NCBI GenBank assembly: GCA_004557975.1
Contig: SFEV01000005.1
Location: 1 to 64,000 of the forward strand
From: Lachnospiraceae bacterium
Lineage (GTDB): Bacteria; Bacillota; Clostridia; Lachnospirales; Lachnospiraceae
DNA: 64,000 nucleotides
Direction: 5' to 3'
Every line of letters begins with the position of its first letter. Position 1 is the first letter of the stretch. The position numbers and the translations under genes are program-made. Below, piece by piece: positions 7,577-15,727 of this stretch. The notes under the pieces are model-generated. The model did no database searches. It was not told the origin of the DNA and worked only from the letters and a program-made list of their open reading frames with translations.

Positions 7577-8701
7577 ATGGCACAGCTTACATTAAAAAAT
7601 GTTTATAAAAGATACGATAATCAGGAGAAAAAGCTGTTCCGCAAGAAAAAAATCAATGATTTTGCGGTAAAGGATGTCTCCTACGTCTGTGAGGACGGCG
7701 AGTTTATCGGAATCCTTGGCCCGTCCGGCTGCGGAAAATCAACGACGCTGCGCATGATTGCCGGCCTTGAGACGATTACGGCAGGTGATATGTACATCGG
7801 AGATGTGCGGATCAATGACCTTCATCCGAAGGACAGAAATATCGGGCTGGCATTTGAGGATTATGCGCTGTATCCGCCGCTGAACGTCTATGACAATCTG
7901 GCATTCAATATGCGGGCCAAGAAAAAATCGGAGGAGGAGATCAGAAAAGCCATCGACTACGTTGCTCCTCTGATGAAAATTGATGACCTGCTTGATATGA
8001 AGCCGCCTGCACTGTCCGGTGGACAGAAGCAGCGTGTCAATATTGCGAGAGCGATCGTGCGACGTCCAGGTCTGCTGCTTCTCGATGAGCCGCTCAGCCA
8101 TCTCGACGGAAAGATGCGCCAGCAGCTCCGGCAGGAGATCAAGCGTATGCATCATGAAATCAAATGTACAACGATTATTGTAACCCATGATCAGATGGAG
8201 GCCATGTCTCTTGCGGACCGCATCATCATTATGAAGGACGGAGAGATTCAGCAGATCGGTACGCCTCTTGAGGTATATGACGATCCGGCAAATGAGTTTG
8301 TTGCAGGCTTTATCGGTGAACCGCCCATGAACCTGCTTCCGTCGGTGATCATAAAGAACCAGGAGAATTTTATGTTCACGTTTGAAGGAAGTGACCTTCA
8401 GGTGGAGGTGCCGAAGAAATACAGGGATGTTGTGAAGGACGGTATGAAGGTGACGCTGGGCGTCCGTCCGGTGGATGTCCTCATTGCCTCGGAGAAGGTG
8501 AAGAGTACTCCGGTTCCGGTGGCAATCTACGAGAACCTCGGTGATGAACGCCGCGTTTCCGTCCGCGTCGGTGAGCAGCTGCTCAGCATGACGACGACGG
8601 ATGATGTATATTACGAGCCCGGACAGAAGGTTCAGCTTATTTTCCATGAAGAGCGTACCCATCTGTTTGATCCGCAGACAGGTGAGAGAATTCGTGGTTG
8701 A
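7577..8701 (+). CDS. ABC transporter ATPase 2, UgpC/MalK-like
   Basis: The 374-aa protein is a paralogue of the preceding ATPase. Walker A is GPSGCGKS (48-55), the signature is the canonical LSGGQ (146-150), Walker B ends LLLLDE (167-171), and the H-loop His is 204. The Q-loop position is again Glu (Glu94, FEDYALYP). The N-terminal strand region carries a short Lys-rich insertion (NQEKKLFRKKK) not seen in ATPase 1. The C-terminal ~130 residues form the regulatory fold. It closes the transport part of the operon; a structured gap leads to the dehydrogenase. Confidence 0.92.
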   Translation: MAQLTLKNVYKRYDNQEKKLFRKKKINDFAVKDVSYVCEDGEFIGILGPSGCGKSTTLRMIAGLETITAGDMYIGDVRINDLHPKDRNIGLAFEDYALYPPLNVYDNLAFNMRAKKKSEEEIRKAIDYVAPLMKIDDLLDMKPPALSGGQKQRVNIARAIVRRPGLLLLDEPLSHLDGKMRQQLRQEIKRMHHEIKCTTIIVTHDQMEAMSLADRIIIMKDGEIQQIGTPLEVYDDPANEFVAGFIGEPPMNLLPSVIIKNQENFMFTFEGSDLQVEVPKKYRDVVKDGMKVTLGVRPVDVLIASEKVKSTPVPVAIYENLGDERRVSVRVGEQLLSMTTTDDVYYEPGQKVQLIFHEERTHLFDPQTGERIRG

Positions 8702-8740
8702 GAAAATGGGAAATACGGTGTAAAATAGACGGTAGGAAAT

Positions 8741-8775
8741 GGCTCTGAAATTTCAGAGATGAACAGGACAGAGCC
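8741..8775 (+). promoter_or_regulatory. Alternative hairpins between the transporter and the dehydrogenase
   Basis: CTCTGAAATTTCAGAG (8743-8758) is a perfect 16-base palindrome. Its left arm is also part of GGCTCTG (8741-8747), which can pair instead with CAGAGCC (8769-8775). The two structures exclude each other. No U-tract follows. An mRNA-processing or expression-balancing role is possible but unproven. Confidence 0.35.
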
Positions 8776-8817
8776 GGAAACCGTTTCGTAAATCATAAAA
8801 GAAAGGTGGAGTTTAAA

Positions 8818-9903
8818 ATGGCAAATGTAGGAAGTACACCAAAAACAATGAGAGCTCTGGTTGCATATGGCAAGGATAATTACGTATTTGAGACAGCGTA
8901 TCCGACGCCTGAATGCGGACCGGATGACATCATCATCAAGACAGAAGCGTGCGGTATCTGTGCCGGCGACCTGAAATGTAATCACGGTGCAGCGATGTTC
9001 TGGGGCGATGAGACACAGCCGTCATGGGTTAAGCCTCCGTTCATTCCGGGCCATGAGTTCTTCGGCCACATTGTTGAGATGGGCGAGAATGTAAAGGGCT
9101 ACAAGCTGGGAGACAGAATCATCGCAGATCAGATTGTTCCCTGCGGAGAGTGCCGTTTCTGTAAGGACGGACATTACTGGATGTGCCAGCCTCACAATAT
9201 TTTCGGATTCCAGCATACGAATAATGGCGGTATGGCTGAGTACGTTCGTTTCCCGAAGACAGCAGTGATCAGCCGCGTTCCGGATGAGATGTCTGTGGAG
9301 GATGCTCTTCTGATCGAGCCGTACGGCTGTTCCAAGCATGCAGTGGACCGCGGAACAATCACAAATGAGGACGTAGTTGTTATTTCCGGTGCAGGCACTC
9401 TGGGACTGGGCATGATTACATACGCGAGAATGAAAAACCCGAAGAAGCTGATTGCCCTTGACATGATGGACAAGCGTCTGGAGAAGGCTCTGGAGTTCGG
9501 TGCTGACCTTGCATGGAATCCCGGAAAGATGGATGTGGTGGCAGCGGTCAACGAGCTGACAGACGGTTACGGCTGTGATGTTTATATCGAGGCGACAGGA
9601 CATCCCTCAAGTGTTATCCAGGGTCTGACCATGATTCGCAAGCTGGGACGTATGGTAGAGTTCTCTGTATTCGGTGCGCCTACGACTGTTGACTGGTCCA
9701 TCATCGGTGACCGCAAGGAGCTGGATATTCGCGGATCTCATCTGAGCCCGTATGCTTATCCGTTCGTTATTGAGAATATCTCCAACGGAAAACTCAAGAC
9801 AAACGGCGTCGTTTCCAGCACATTCCCGATTGAGGAGTGGGAGAAGGGCTTTGAGTATGCAACAGGAAAATACGGTGATTTCAAGGTTGCACTGACATTC
9901 TGA
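8818..9903 (+). CDS. Zinc-dependent polyol dehydrogenase, erythritol/L-threitol dehydrogenase-like
   Basis: The 361-aa product is a medium-chain dehydrogenase. Catalytic-zinc elements appear as EACGICAGD and GHEFFG; the structural-zinc loop has four cysteines in CGECRFCKDGHYWMC; the NAD-binding turn is SGAGTLGLG. The segments AAMFWGDE, VEFSVFG and GDRKELDIRGSHLSPYAYP match what I recall of erythritol/L-threitol dehydrogenases rather than sorbitol or threonine dehydrogenases. Such an enzyme oxidises a polyol to a ketose using NAD+. The start at 8818 has AAAGGTGGAG upstream; an in-frame GTG at 8806 lies inside that site. Its place behind an importer with paired ATPases suggests that it acts on the imported substrate. 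No kinase for the ketose is present nearby. Confidence 0.82.
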   Translation: MANVGSTPKTMRALVAYGKDNYVFETAYPTPECGPDDIIIKTEACGICAGDLKCNHGAAMFWGDETQPSWVKPPFIPGHEFFGHIVEMGENVKGYKLGDRIIADQIVPCGECRFCKDGHYWMCQPHNIFGFQHTNNGGMAEYVRFPKTAVISRVPDEMSVEDALLIEPYGCSKHAVDRGTITNEDVVVISGAGTLGLGMITYARMKNPKKLIALDMMDKRLEKALEFGADLAWNPGKMDVVAAVNELTDGYGCDVYIEATGHPSSVIQGLTMIRKLGRMVEFSVFGAPTTVDWSIIGDRKELDIRGSHLSPYAYPFVIENISNGKLKTNGVVSSTFPIEEWEKGFEYATGKYGDFKVALTF

Positions 9904-9961
9904 TCTGCCGGTCTGAATGAACAGGAAGATATACAGGAAATAAACTGGAAATGAAAGAGAA

Positions 9962-10020
9962 CAGGGGCTGTCGCAGAGCGATCTCAGGAGGATTCCGGAT
10001 CTGTTCTGCAGCAGCCTCTG
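9962..10020 (+). promoter_or_regulatory. Long hairpin before the response regulator gene
   Basis: Fifteen-base arms at 9962-9976 and 10006-10020 pair with one mismatch and two wobbles. There is no U-tract. It separates the dehydrogenase from the two-component genes and could damp read-through or protect an mRNA end. Confidence 0.4.
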
Positions 10021-10046
10021 ATATTATGGGGCGGGTGAAGGTATCT

Positions 10047-11621
10047 ATGTATCGGATATTAATCGTTGACGATGAATTCCTGGTGCGGCTGGGACTGAAA
10101 ACGACAATCGACTGGAATGCCCACGGGTATGATGTTGTGGGCGAGGCTTCAAACGGAAATGAGGCGCTGGAGATGGTGGCGTCACTGAAGCCGGATATTA
10201 TTCTGGTAGATATTAAAATGCCGTTGATGGACGGACTTGATTTTATTAAACGGGCGAAGGAAATTTCAAGAGATCTGTCGTTTCTGATATTGACGAATTA
10301 TGAAAGTTTTCAGTATGCGAAGCGTGCGGTCCAGCTCGGCGTGTCCCAGTATCTGCTGAAGTCTGAGATCAACGGTGAAGTGCTGCTTGCGGCACTGGAG
10401 GAGATTACAAAGGGATACCAGGAACAGGCAGAGCGCAGCCGCGGAAGTGACTGGGAGAGGATGAAATACTTAAGCAGCAGTCTGTCCAGAGGGCAGATCA
10501 ACAGACCGATTGCAGAAGAGCGGCTGGAGATACCGCCCAGGGGGCTCTTTCCCAATCCGACGTACGCGGTGATCAAATACCACTGCAATATCAGCAGCAT
10601 GAATGAGCAGAGCATCGGAATGCTCTCCAAAACCATGGCATCTCTTGTCACGGCGGAATATCCGGGAGTCACGTATGTGGAGGTCTTCTTCCAGATGCAT
10701 TATTATCTGACACTGATTGTCCCGGTGGACCGGGATGTGGATATTTCTGTATTTTTCCGCGACAAGAGCCAGATGATTGCCAGAAAAATCAAATACTATT
10801 TTTCAGCAGCCCTGCGGGGTGGGATCAGTGAAGCGCTACCTCCGGAGAAGATTCCGGAAATGCTGAATCAGGCAGAGCGTGCCAGGAGAAGCTGTTTCTT
10901 TGGCAACGAACCGTTTATTATGTATGACAGCGGATTCCAGGGACAGCTGAGAGAGATGGAGAAGGTGCATGTGAGCAGCTCCAGAACAGCTGCGTTTCTC
11001 ACAGACGGAGATTACGAGGGGATACGATCCTACGTCAGAAATATTTTCGAGATTCTGCGCCGTCAGATGAATTACGCCAACGTCCGTCATGCGTTCTTTG
11101 ATTTCCTTTCCAATGGGAAGTCATTCCTGGAAAAGCTGGACGGAGAGGAAAAAGAACTTCTGTCGGCCCGCCTCGATTATGACAACTGGAACGCACTGAC
11201 CTCCATTGATGAAGCGGAAAATTATATTTACGATGTGTTTGAGATGCTGATTCAGCAGACACATGATGGCGGTGCCAGGTACAGTATCAGCGTGAGAAAG
11301 AGCATCTCCTACATTGAGGAGAATTATGCGCTGAATATCACGCTGCAGGATGTGGCGGACCACGTATCAATCAGTAAAAACTATCTCTCCATGCTGTTCA
11401 AGCAGGAGACGGGAATCAACTTTGTTTCCTACCTGAACCGGTACCGCATAGAGAAGGCAAAGCAGCTCCTTACGACCACAAACATGAAGATTTATGAAAT
11501 TGCAGACAGCGTCGGGTTTTACAGCCCGTATTATTTCAGCAAGGTCTTTAAGGAAATCACGAAAATGCAGTGCAAGGAATACAGAGACAAATATTCTGTC
11601 ATAGAACAGGAGGAAGACTGA
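10047..11621 (+). CDS. YesN-like AraC-type response regulator
   Basis: The 524-aa product has a receiver domain at 1-120 (acidic pocket VDDE at 7-10, phospho-acceptor Asp55 in ILVDIKMP), a long linker of about 290 residues, and a C-terminal AraC-type double helix-turn-helix over the last ~100 residues (ENYALNITLQDVADHVSIS and YYFSKVFKEITKM). I start it at 10047, where GAAGG precedes ATGTATCGG; the frame is open further upstream but without a ribosome binding site. The cognate kinase follows 52 bases later. Pairs like this often control a neighbouring ABC importer, here the operon at 3080-9903. Confidence 0.9.
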   Translation: MYRILIVDDEFLVRLGLKTTIDWNAHGYDVVGEASNGNEALEMVASLKPDIILVDIKMPLMDGLDFIKRAKEISRDLSFLILTNYESFQYAKRAVQLGVSQYLLKSEINGEVLLAALEEITKGYQEQAERSRGSDWERMKYLSSSLSRGQINRPIAEERLEIPPRGLFPNPTYAVIKYHCNISSMNEQSIGMLSKTMASLVTAEYPGVTYVEVFFQMHYYLTLIVPVDRDVDISVFFRDKSQMIARKIKYYFSAALRGGISEALPPEKIPEMLNQAERARRSCFFGNEPFIMYDSGFQGQLREMEKVHVSSSRTAAFLTDGDYEGIRSYVRNIFEILRRQMNYANVRHAFFDFLSNGKSFLEKLDGEEKELLSARLDYDNWNALTSIDEAENYIYDVFEMLIQQTHDGGARYSISVRKSISYIEENYALNITLQDVADHVSISKNYLSMLFKQETGINFVSYLNRYRIEKAKQLLTTTNMKIYEIADSVGFYSPYYFSKVFKEITKMQCKEYRDKYSVIEQEED

Positions 11622-11673
11622 TGCATCGAACCGAAGGTGTGAATCAGTCCATATGAAGCAGGGAGGAGTCTGA

Positions 11674-13419
11674 ATGATAAGAAAAAGGAGATACTCCATT
11701 TCCACACAGCTGTTTTTCGGGATTTTCAGCCTGTCGCTGCTGATTATGCTGATCATCGGAGCTGTTGTCATGAGCTATTTCCGCGGTGAGCTGGAAAGCA
11801 GCGAAATAAAGTATCATCTGGAAATCACGAACAATACAAAAGAACAGTTTAATGTTCAGATCACCATGATCGATGAGAGCATCTATGAGCTGATTACGCA
11901 TCCGGGCGTGAAGACGGCTGTGTATGCGGAGCACAGGGAGGATATTCCGGAGGAGACGAAGCAGGAGATACAGGCTTACATCGATGTCATGCGTTCGATT
12001 ATATATAATATCAATAACGTCCATATTCTCGCTGCCAACGGCTTCTGGGTGTCCACCAGTCCGTCTTTTGAGGAGACGGGAGGTCTTGAGTATTTCGGGA
12101 AATATCTGGAACGGTATCAAAGTGAAACAGGGCGAAAGGGAATCTGGACAGAATTTCATTCCAACGAGGAAGACAATTATCTGAGCAGCACCTCCTATAT
12201 CAAGCCGATTTTTGACAGTGATACGAAGCAGATGTACGGGATCGCTGTCCTTGACATATCTTATGAGAGTCTGCACAAGCTGTTTACCTCATCTTCCATC
12301 CGCATCAGCGACAAGGCTGTGATTGTAAATGCCGACGGCAATATTTTGTTTCAGTACCCTCTGCAGGCAGATTATACCGGGATTCTGAAGAAGTATCCGG
12401 AGGTCATACGGGAGAGTACACAGATCGAAGGGAAAATGTACAAGCAGGATGTGATTATTGTGTCGGAAAAGATTCCCGTGGCGGACTGGAGTATTGTGCG
12501 CTTTGTGAGCAGAGAGAGCGCGACAAAGCTGTTCAGCGGCATGATTGAAGTGCTGACTGTTGTGCTTATCTTTGTCGTATTCATATCATTCGCCTATGCC
12601 ATGGGAATGACGCGCGCCATCATACGTCCGGTCAAGGATCTGATGGGTGTCTGTACCAAGGTGGCAAAGGGTGATTTCGATGCCCACGTGGATATCAGAC
12701 GCAAAGATGAATTCGGAGAGCTGGGAGAGACGTTCAACAGGATGCTCCTGCAGATCAACAATCTGTTTGACCAGGAGCGGGCCGACCAGAAGCGGAAGGC
12801 CGAGCTGGAATATCAGATTATGGAGGCACAGATCAATCCGCATTTTCTCTATAATACACTGGATTCCATCAAATGGCTTGCCGTGATGCAGGGCGTTGAC
12901 AACATCGGTGAAATGAGTACTGCACTGATCAACCTGCTCCAGTATAATCTCGGCAAGGCAAAAGAAGACACTGTCCTGCGCAATGAGGTGGACAGTGTCC
13001 GCAACTATATCACGATTCAGAAATACCGCTACAGTGATATTTTTGAATTTACGACGGATATTGATGAGGAGGCCGCAAACTGCCGTGTACTGCGGTTTAT
13101 CCTGCAGCCGCTGGTGGAAAATTCCATCATCCACGGCTTCAGGGAGGAGCGCGTCAATTACCGCGTACATATTTCCGCCAAAATCTATGATGATCAGCTT
13201 CACATCAAAGTCATTGACAATGGCACCGGCATGGATCACGAGAGTATGCAGCTTCTCAACCGCAACGAAAAGAAAGGCACCAGGTTCAGCAAAATCGGTG
13301 TCAACAACATCCGGGAGAGGCTGAAGCTGTACTTCGGGGATCAGGCCTCTCTGGTATTTGACAGTGAACCGAATGTGGTGACCATTGCGGAAATCATTCT
13401 TCCTGTGATGCGCGGGTAA
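11674..13419 (+). CDS. YesM-like sensor histidine kinase
   Basis: The 581-aa membrane kinase has a first membrane helix at about 12-36, an extracellular sensor region to about 290, a second helix (VLTVVLIFVVFISFAYAMG), a HAMP domain, then the LytS/YesM-type His_kinase box QINPHFLYNTLDSIKW with phospho-accepting His390. The ATPase domain follows (N-box LVENSIIHG near 480, G-box DNGTGMD). GGGAGGAG precedes the ATG. Its last 26 bases overlap convergently with queH. It should phosphorylate the regulator at 10047; the sensed ligand is unknown, probably extracellular substrate or substrate-bound binding protein. Confidence 0.92.
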   Translation: MIRKRRYSISTQLFFGIFSLSLLIMLIIGAVVMSYFRGELESSEIKYHLEITNNTKEQFNVQITMIDESIYELITHPGVKTAVYAEHREDIPEETKQEIQAYIDVMRSIIYNINNVHILAANGFWVSTSPSFEETGGLEYFGKYLERYQSETGRKGIWTEFHSNEEDNYLSSTSYIKPIFDSDTKQMYGIAVLDISYESLHKLFTSSSIRISDKAVIVNADGNILFQYPLQADYTGILKKYPEVIRESTQIEGKMYKQDVIIVSEKIPVADWSIVRFVSRESATKLFSGMIEVLTVVLIFVVFISFAYAMGMTRAIIRPVKDLMGVCTKVAKGDFDAHVDIRRKDEFGELGETFNRMLLQINNLFDQERADQKRKAELEYQIMEAQINPHFLYNTLDSIKWLAVMQGVDNIGEMSTALINLLQYNLGKAKEDTVLRNEVDSVRNYITIQKYRYSDIFEFTTDIDEEAANCRVLRFILQPLVENSIIHGFREERVNYRVHISAKIYDDQLHIKVIDNGTGMDHESMQLLNRNEKKGTRFSKIGVNNIRERLKLYFGDQASLVFDSEPNVVTIAEIILPVMRG

Positions 13420-14062
13420 GTGCAGCCCGTCTGGCTTCCTGTTCACGTTTGGAAAAGACACATCCGCAGTAATCCTGGCGGTACAGACCGTACTCGGCGG
13501 AAAGCTCAGTGGAGCGCTTATAGCCGTTGCGCTTTTTGAAATCGGAGGGCAGCCAGCGGATACCGTAGGCGCCGGCCAGCTCTTCACCGATCTCGTTCAG
13601 CTTCCCGGCATTTTTCAGAGGGCTGATTGTCAGCGTTGTCGTGAAAAAGTCATATCCGCCCTGGGCGCAGAGGCGCGCCGTCTGTTCCAGCCGCAGCCGG
13701 AAGCAGGCGTGGCAGCGGGCTCCGCCTTCGGGAATCTGTTCCAGGCCGCGCACCGCGCTGTAAAATTCCTTCGGATCAAAAGTTCCTTCCAGAAAGCTGA
13801 CAGGGTATTTTGTTTTCATCTGGCTGATCAGACGCTGCTGTTCAGCCGTGCGCATGGAATATTCCGATTCCGGATAGATATTCGGATTGTAGTAGAATAC
13901 CGTGATTCTGAAATATTCCGACAGGTATTCCAGCACATAGCTGCTGCAGGGAGCACAGCAGCTGTGCAGGAGAAGCGAGGGAACCTCCTCCGTCTTCATA
14001 ACGACGGGAGTCTGGAGAATACGCTCCATTTCTTTCTGATAGTTTCGCTTATTCTGGTTCAT
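13394..14062 (-). CDS. queH: Epoxyqueuosine reductase QueH (DUF208 family)
   Basis: The 222-aa product matches the non-B12 epoxyqueuosine reductase, which performs the last step of queuosine synthesis in tRNA. Cysteines expected to hold an Fe-S cluster and a second metal are visible: HSCCAPCSS near the N-terminus, GARCHACFR in the middle and YCGCVFS near the C-terminus. Other family segments are FYYNPNIYPESEY and TTTLTISPLKN. AAAGGA precedes the start. The 3' end overlaps that of the histidine kinase gene by 26 bases in a tail-to-tail arrangement. Confidence 0.93.
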   Translation of the reverse strand: MNQNKRNYQKEMERILQTPVVMKTEEVPSLLLHSCCAPCSSYVLEYLSEYFRITVFYYNPNIYPESEYSMRTAEQQRLISQMKTKYPVSFLEGTFDPKEFYSAVRGLEQIPEGGARCHACFRLRLEQTARLCAQGGYDFFTTTLTISPLKNAGKLNEIGEELAGAYGIRWLPSDFKKRNGYKRSTELSAEYGLYRQDYCGCVFSKREQEARRAALTRASQEE

Positions 14063-14130
14063 ATCAAAATCCTTTTCTGATTTTCTGTGTGGCTTATATT
14101 CCGCCTTATCTTACTGCATGGATGTGCAGT

Positions 14131-14185
14131 TATGCAATATATTTCTCGGTTTTTTCTTGCAACAGTCAGGTACGTGTGATAGACT
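14131..14185 (+). promoter_or_regulatory. Probable argH promoter with upstream TATGCA half-site
   Basis: TTGCAA (14157-14162) and an extended TGATAGACT (-10 hexamer 14180-14185) are spaced by 17 bases. TATGCAATAT at 14131-14140 resembles the TATGC elements in the argG and argC control regions and may be an arginine-repressor half-site. Both boxes are only 4/6 matches. Confidence 0.45.
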
Positions 14186-14230
14186 GTATGATTGAAATTG
14201 AAGAAGAATACAGATAAGAAAGGAATACTT

Positions 14231-15619
14231 ATGGCACAGTTATGGGGCGGCCGTTTCACGAAAGAGACGGACCAGATGGTATATGACTTCAATGCATCTA
14301 TTTTATTTGACAGGCGCCTTTACCGTCAGGATATCGAGGGCAGCATGGCGCATGTGAAAATGCTTGCGAAGCAGGGGATTCTCACAAAGCAGGAGCGGGA
14401 CCGGATTCTGCTGGGGCTGACGGACATCCTGCAGGATGTGGAGAGCGGCAGACTCGAGATCACTTCTGAGTATGAGGACATCCACAGCTTTGTGGAGGCA
14501 AATCTGATCGAGCGGATCGGAGATACCGGAAAGAAGCTGCACACGGGACGCAGCAGGAATGATCAGGTGGCTCTGGATATGCGCATGTATGTGCGCGCAG
14601 AAGTACAGGAGACGGATCATCTGCTGGCAGATCTGCTGGAAGTGCTGCAGCGCATCATGGAGGAAAATATCAATACCTTCATGCCGGGATTTACCCACCT
14701 GCAGAAGGCGCAGCCGGTGACGCTGGCGCACCATATCGGGGCATATTTTGAGATGTTCCGGCGTGACCGTTCCAGGCTGGAGGATATCTATGAGCGCATG
14801 AATTACTGTCCGCTGGGTGCAGGCGCTCTGGCAGGCACCACATATCCCCTCGACCGCAATTATACGGCAGAACTGCTGAACTTTTACGGTCCGACGCGCA
14901 ACAGCATGGATTCCGTCTCAGACAGGGACTATGTGATTGAATACCTGGCTGCGCTTTCCACGATCATGATGCATCTGAGCCGTTTTTCAGAGGAGATTAT
15001 TATCTGGAATTCCAATGAATACCGGTTTGTGGAGCTGGATGACGCATACAGTACAGGAAGCAGTATCATGCCGCAGAAGAAGAATCCGGATATAGCAGAG
15101 CTTGTCCGCGGCAAGACGGGACGCGTTTACGGTGCCCTGATGGGATTTCTGACTACAATGAAAGGGATTCCTCTGGCCTATAACAAGGACATGCAGGAGG
15201 ACAAGGAGGGTGTGTTTGACGCAATCGATACGGTGAAGTCCTGCCTGAAGCTGTTCACCGGCATGGTGGATACGATGAAGTTCAATGAGAAGGTGATGGA
15301 AGCTTCCGCAAAGAACGGTTTCACCAACGCGACGGACGTTGCGGATTATCTCGTGAACCACGGTGTTCCGTTCCGTGATGCCCACGGTATTTCCGGAAGA
15401 CTGGTACTGCGCTGCATCGCGGAGAACAAAGCTCTAGACGATCTGACACTGGAGGAGTTCCGGGCGGAGAGCAGCGTCTTTGAGGATGATATTTATGAGG
15501 CGATCAGCATGAAGACGTGTGTGGAGAAGCGCCTGACGCTGGGGGCGCCGGGGGAAGCTGCGATGAGGAAAGTCATTGCAGGCAACCGCAGATATCTGGA
15601 TGAAACAGAAAGACTGTAA
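14231..15619 (+). CDS. argH: Argininosuccinate lyase
   Basis: The 462-aa product cleaves argininosuccinate into arginine and fumarate, the last step of arginine synthesis, in the cytoplasm. It starts MAQLWGGRF as usual for ArgH; the superfamily signature GSSIMPQKKNPD lies near residues 276-287, and TGRSRNDQVA near 110 is also typical. I chose the ATG at 14231 (AAAGGAA upstream) over the longer frame from 14192. It stands apart from argG (53782-55005) and argCJBD (55297-59753). Confidence 0.97.
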   Translation: MAQLWGGRFTKETDQMVYDFNASILFDRRLYRQDIEGSMAHVKMLAKQGILTKQERDRILLGLTDILQDVESGRLEITSEYEDIHSFVEANLIERIGDTGKKLHTGRSRNDQVALDMRMYVRAEVQETDHLLADLLEVLQRIMEENINTFMPGFTHLQKAQPVTLAHHIGAYFEMFRRDRSRLEDIYERMNYCPLGAGALAGTTYPLDRNYTAELLNFYGPTRNSMDSVSDRDYVIEYLAALSTIMMHLSRFSEEIIIWNSNEYRFVELDDAYSTGSSIMPQKKNPDIAELVRGKTGRVYGALMGFLTTMKGIPLAYNKDMQEDKEGVFDAIDTVKSCLKLFTGMVDTMKFNEKVMEASAKNGFTNATDVADYLVNHGVPFRDAHGISGRLVLRCIAENKALDDLTLEEFRAESSVFEDDIYEAISMKTCVEKRLTLGAPGEAAMRKVIAGNRRYLDETERL

Positions 15620-15628
15620 AAAATTATC

Positions 15629-15657
15629 TTGACAGAGTGAAAAAAGAAGTGTATTTT
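15629..15657 (+). promoter_or_regulatory. Sigma-A promoter of asd
   Basis: TTGACA (15629-15634) and TATTTT (15652-15657) are 17 bases apart, about 70 bases before the asd start. No separate terminator for argH is evident, so asd may also receive read-through. Confidence 0.65.
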
Positions 15658-15727
15658 AGAAAGACAAATGTACGCCGCATAAATACACAGACGTACGGAC
15701 AGAAAAACGTATGAGGAGAATGAAAAA

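Noticed and set aside
12586..13587. 333-codon minus-strand frame opposite the histidine kinase
   Set aside because: The plus strand encodes the HAMP, His box and ATPase motifs; this frame also crosses queH in another frame.
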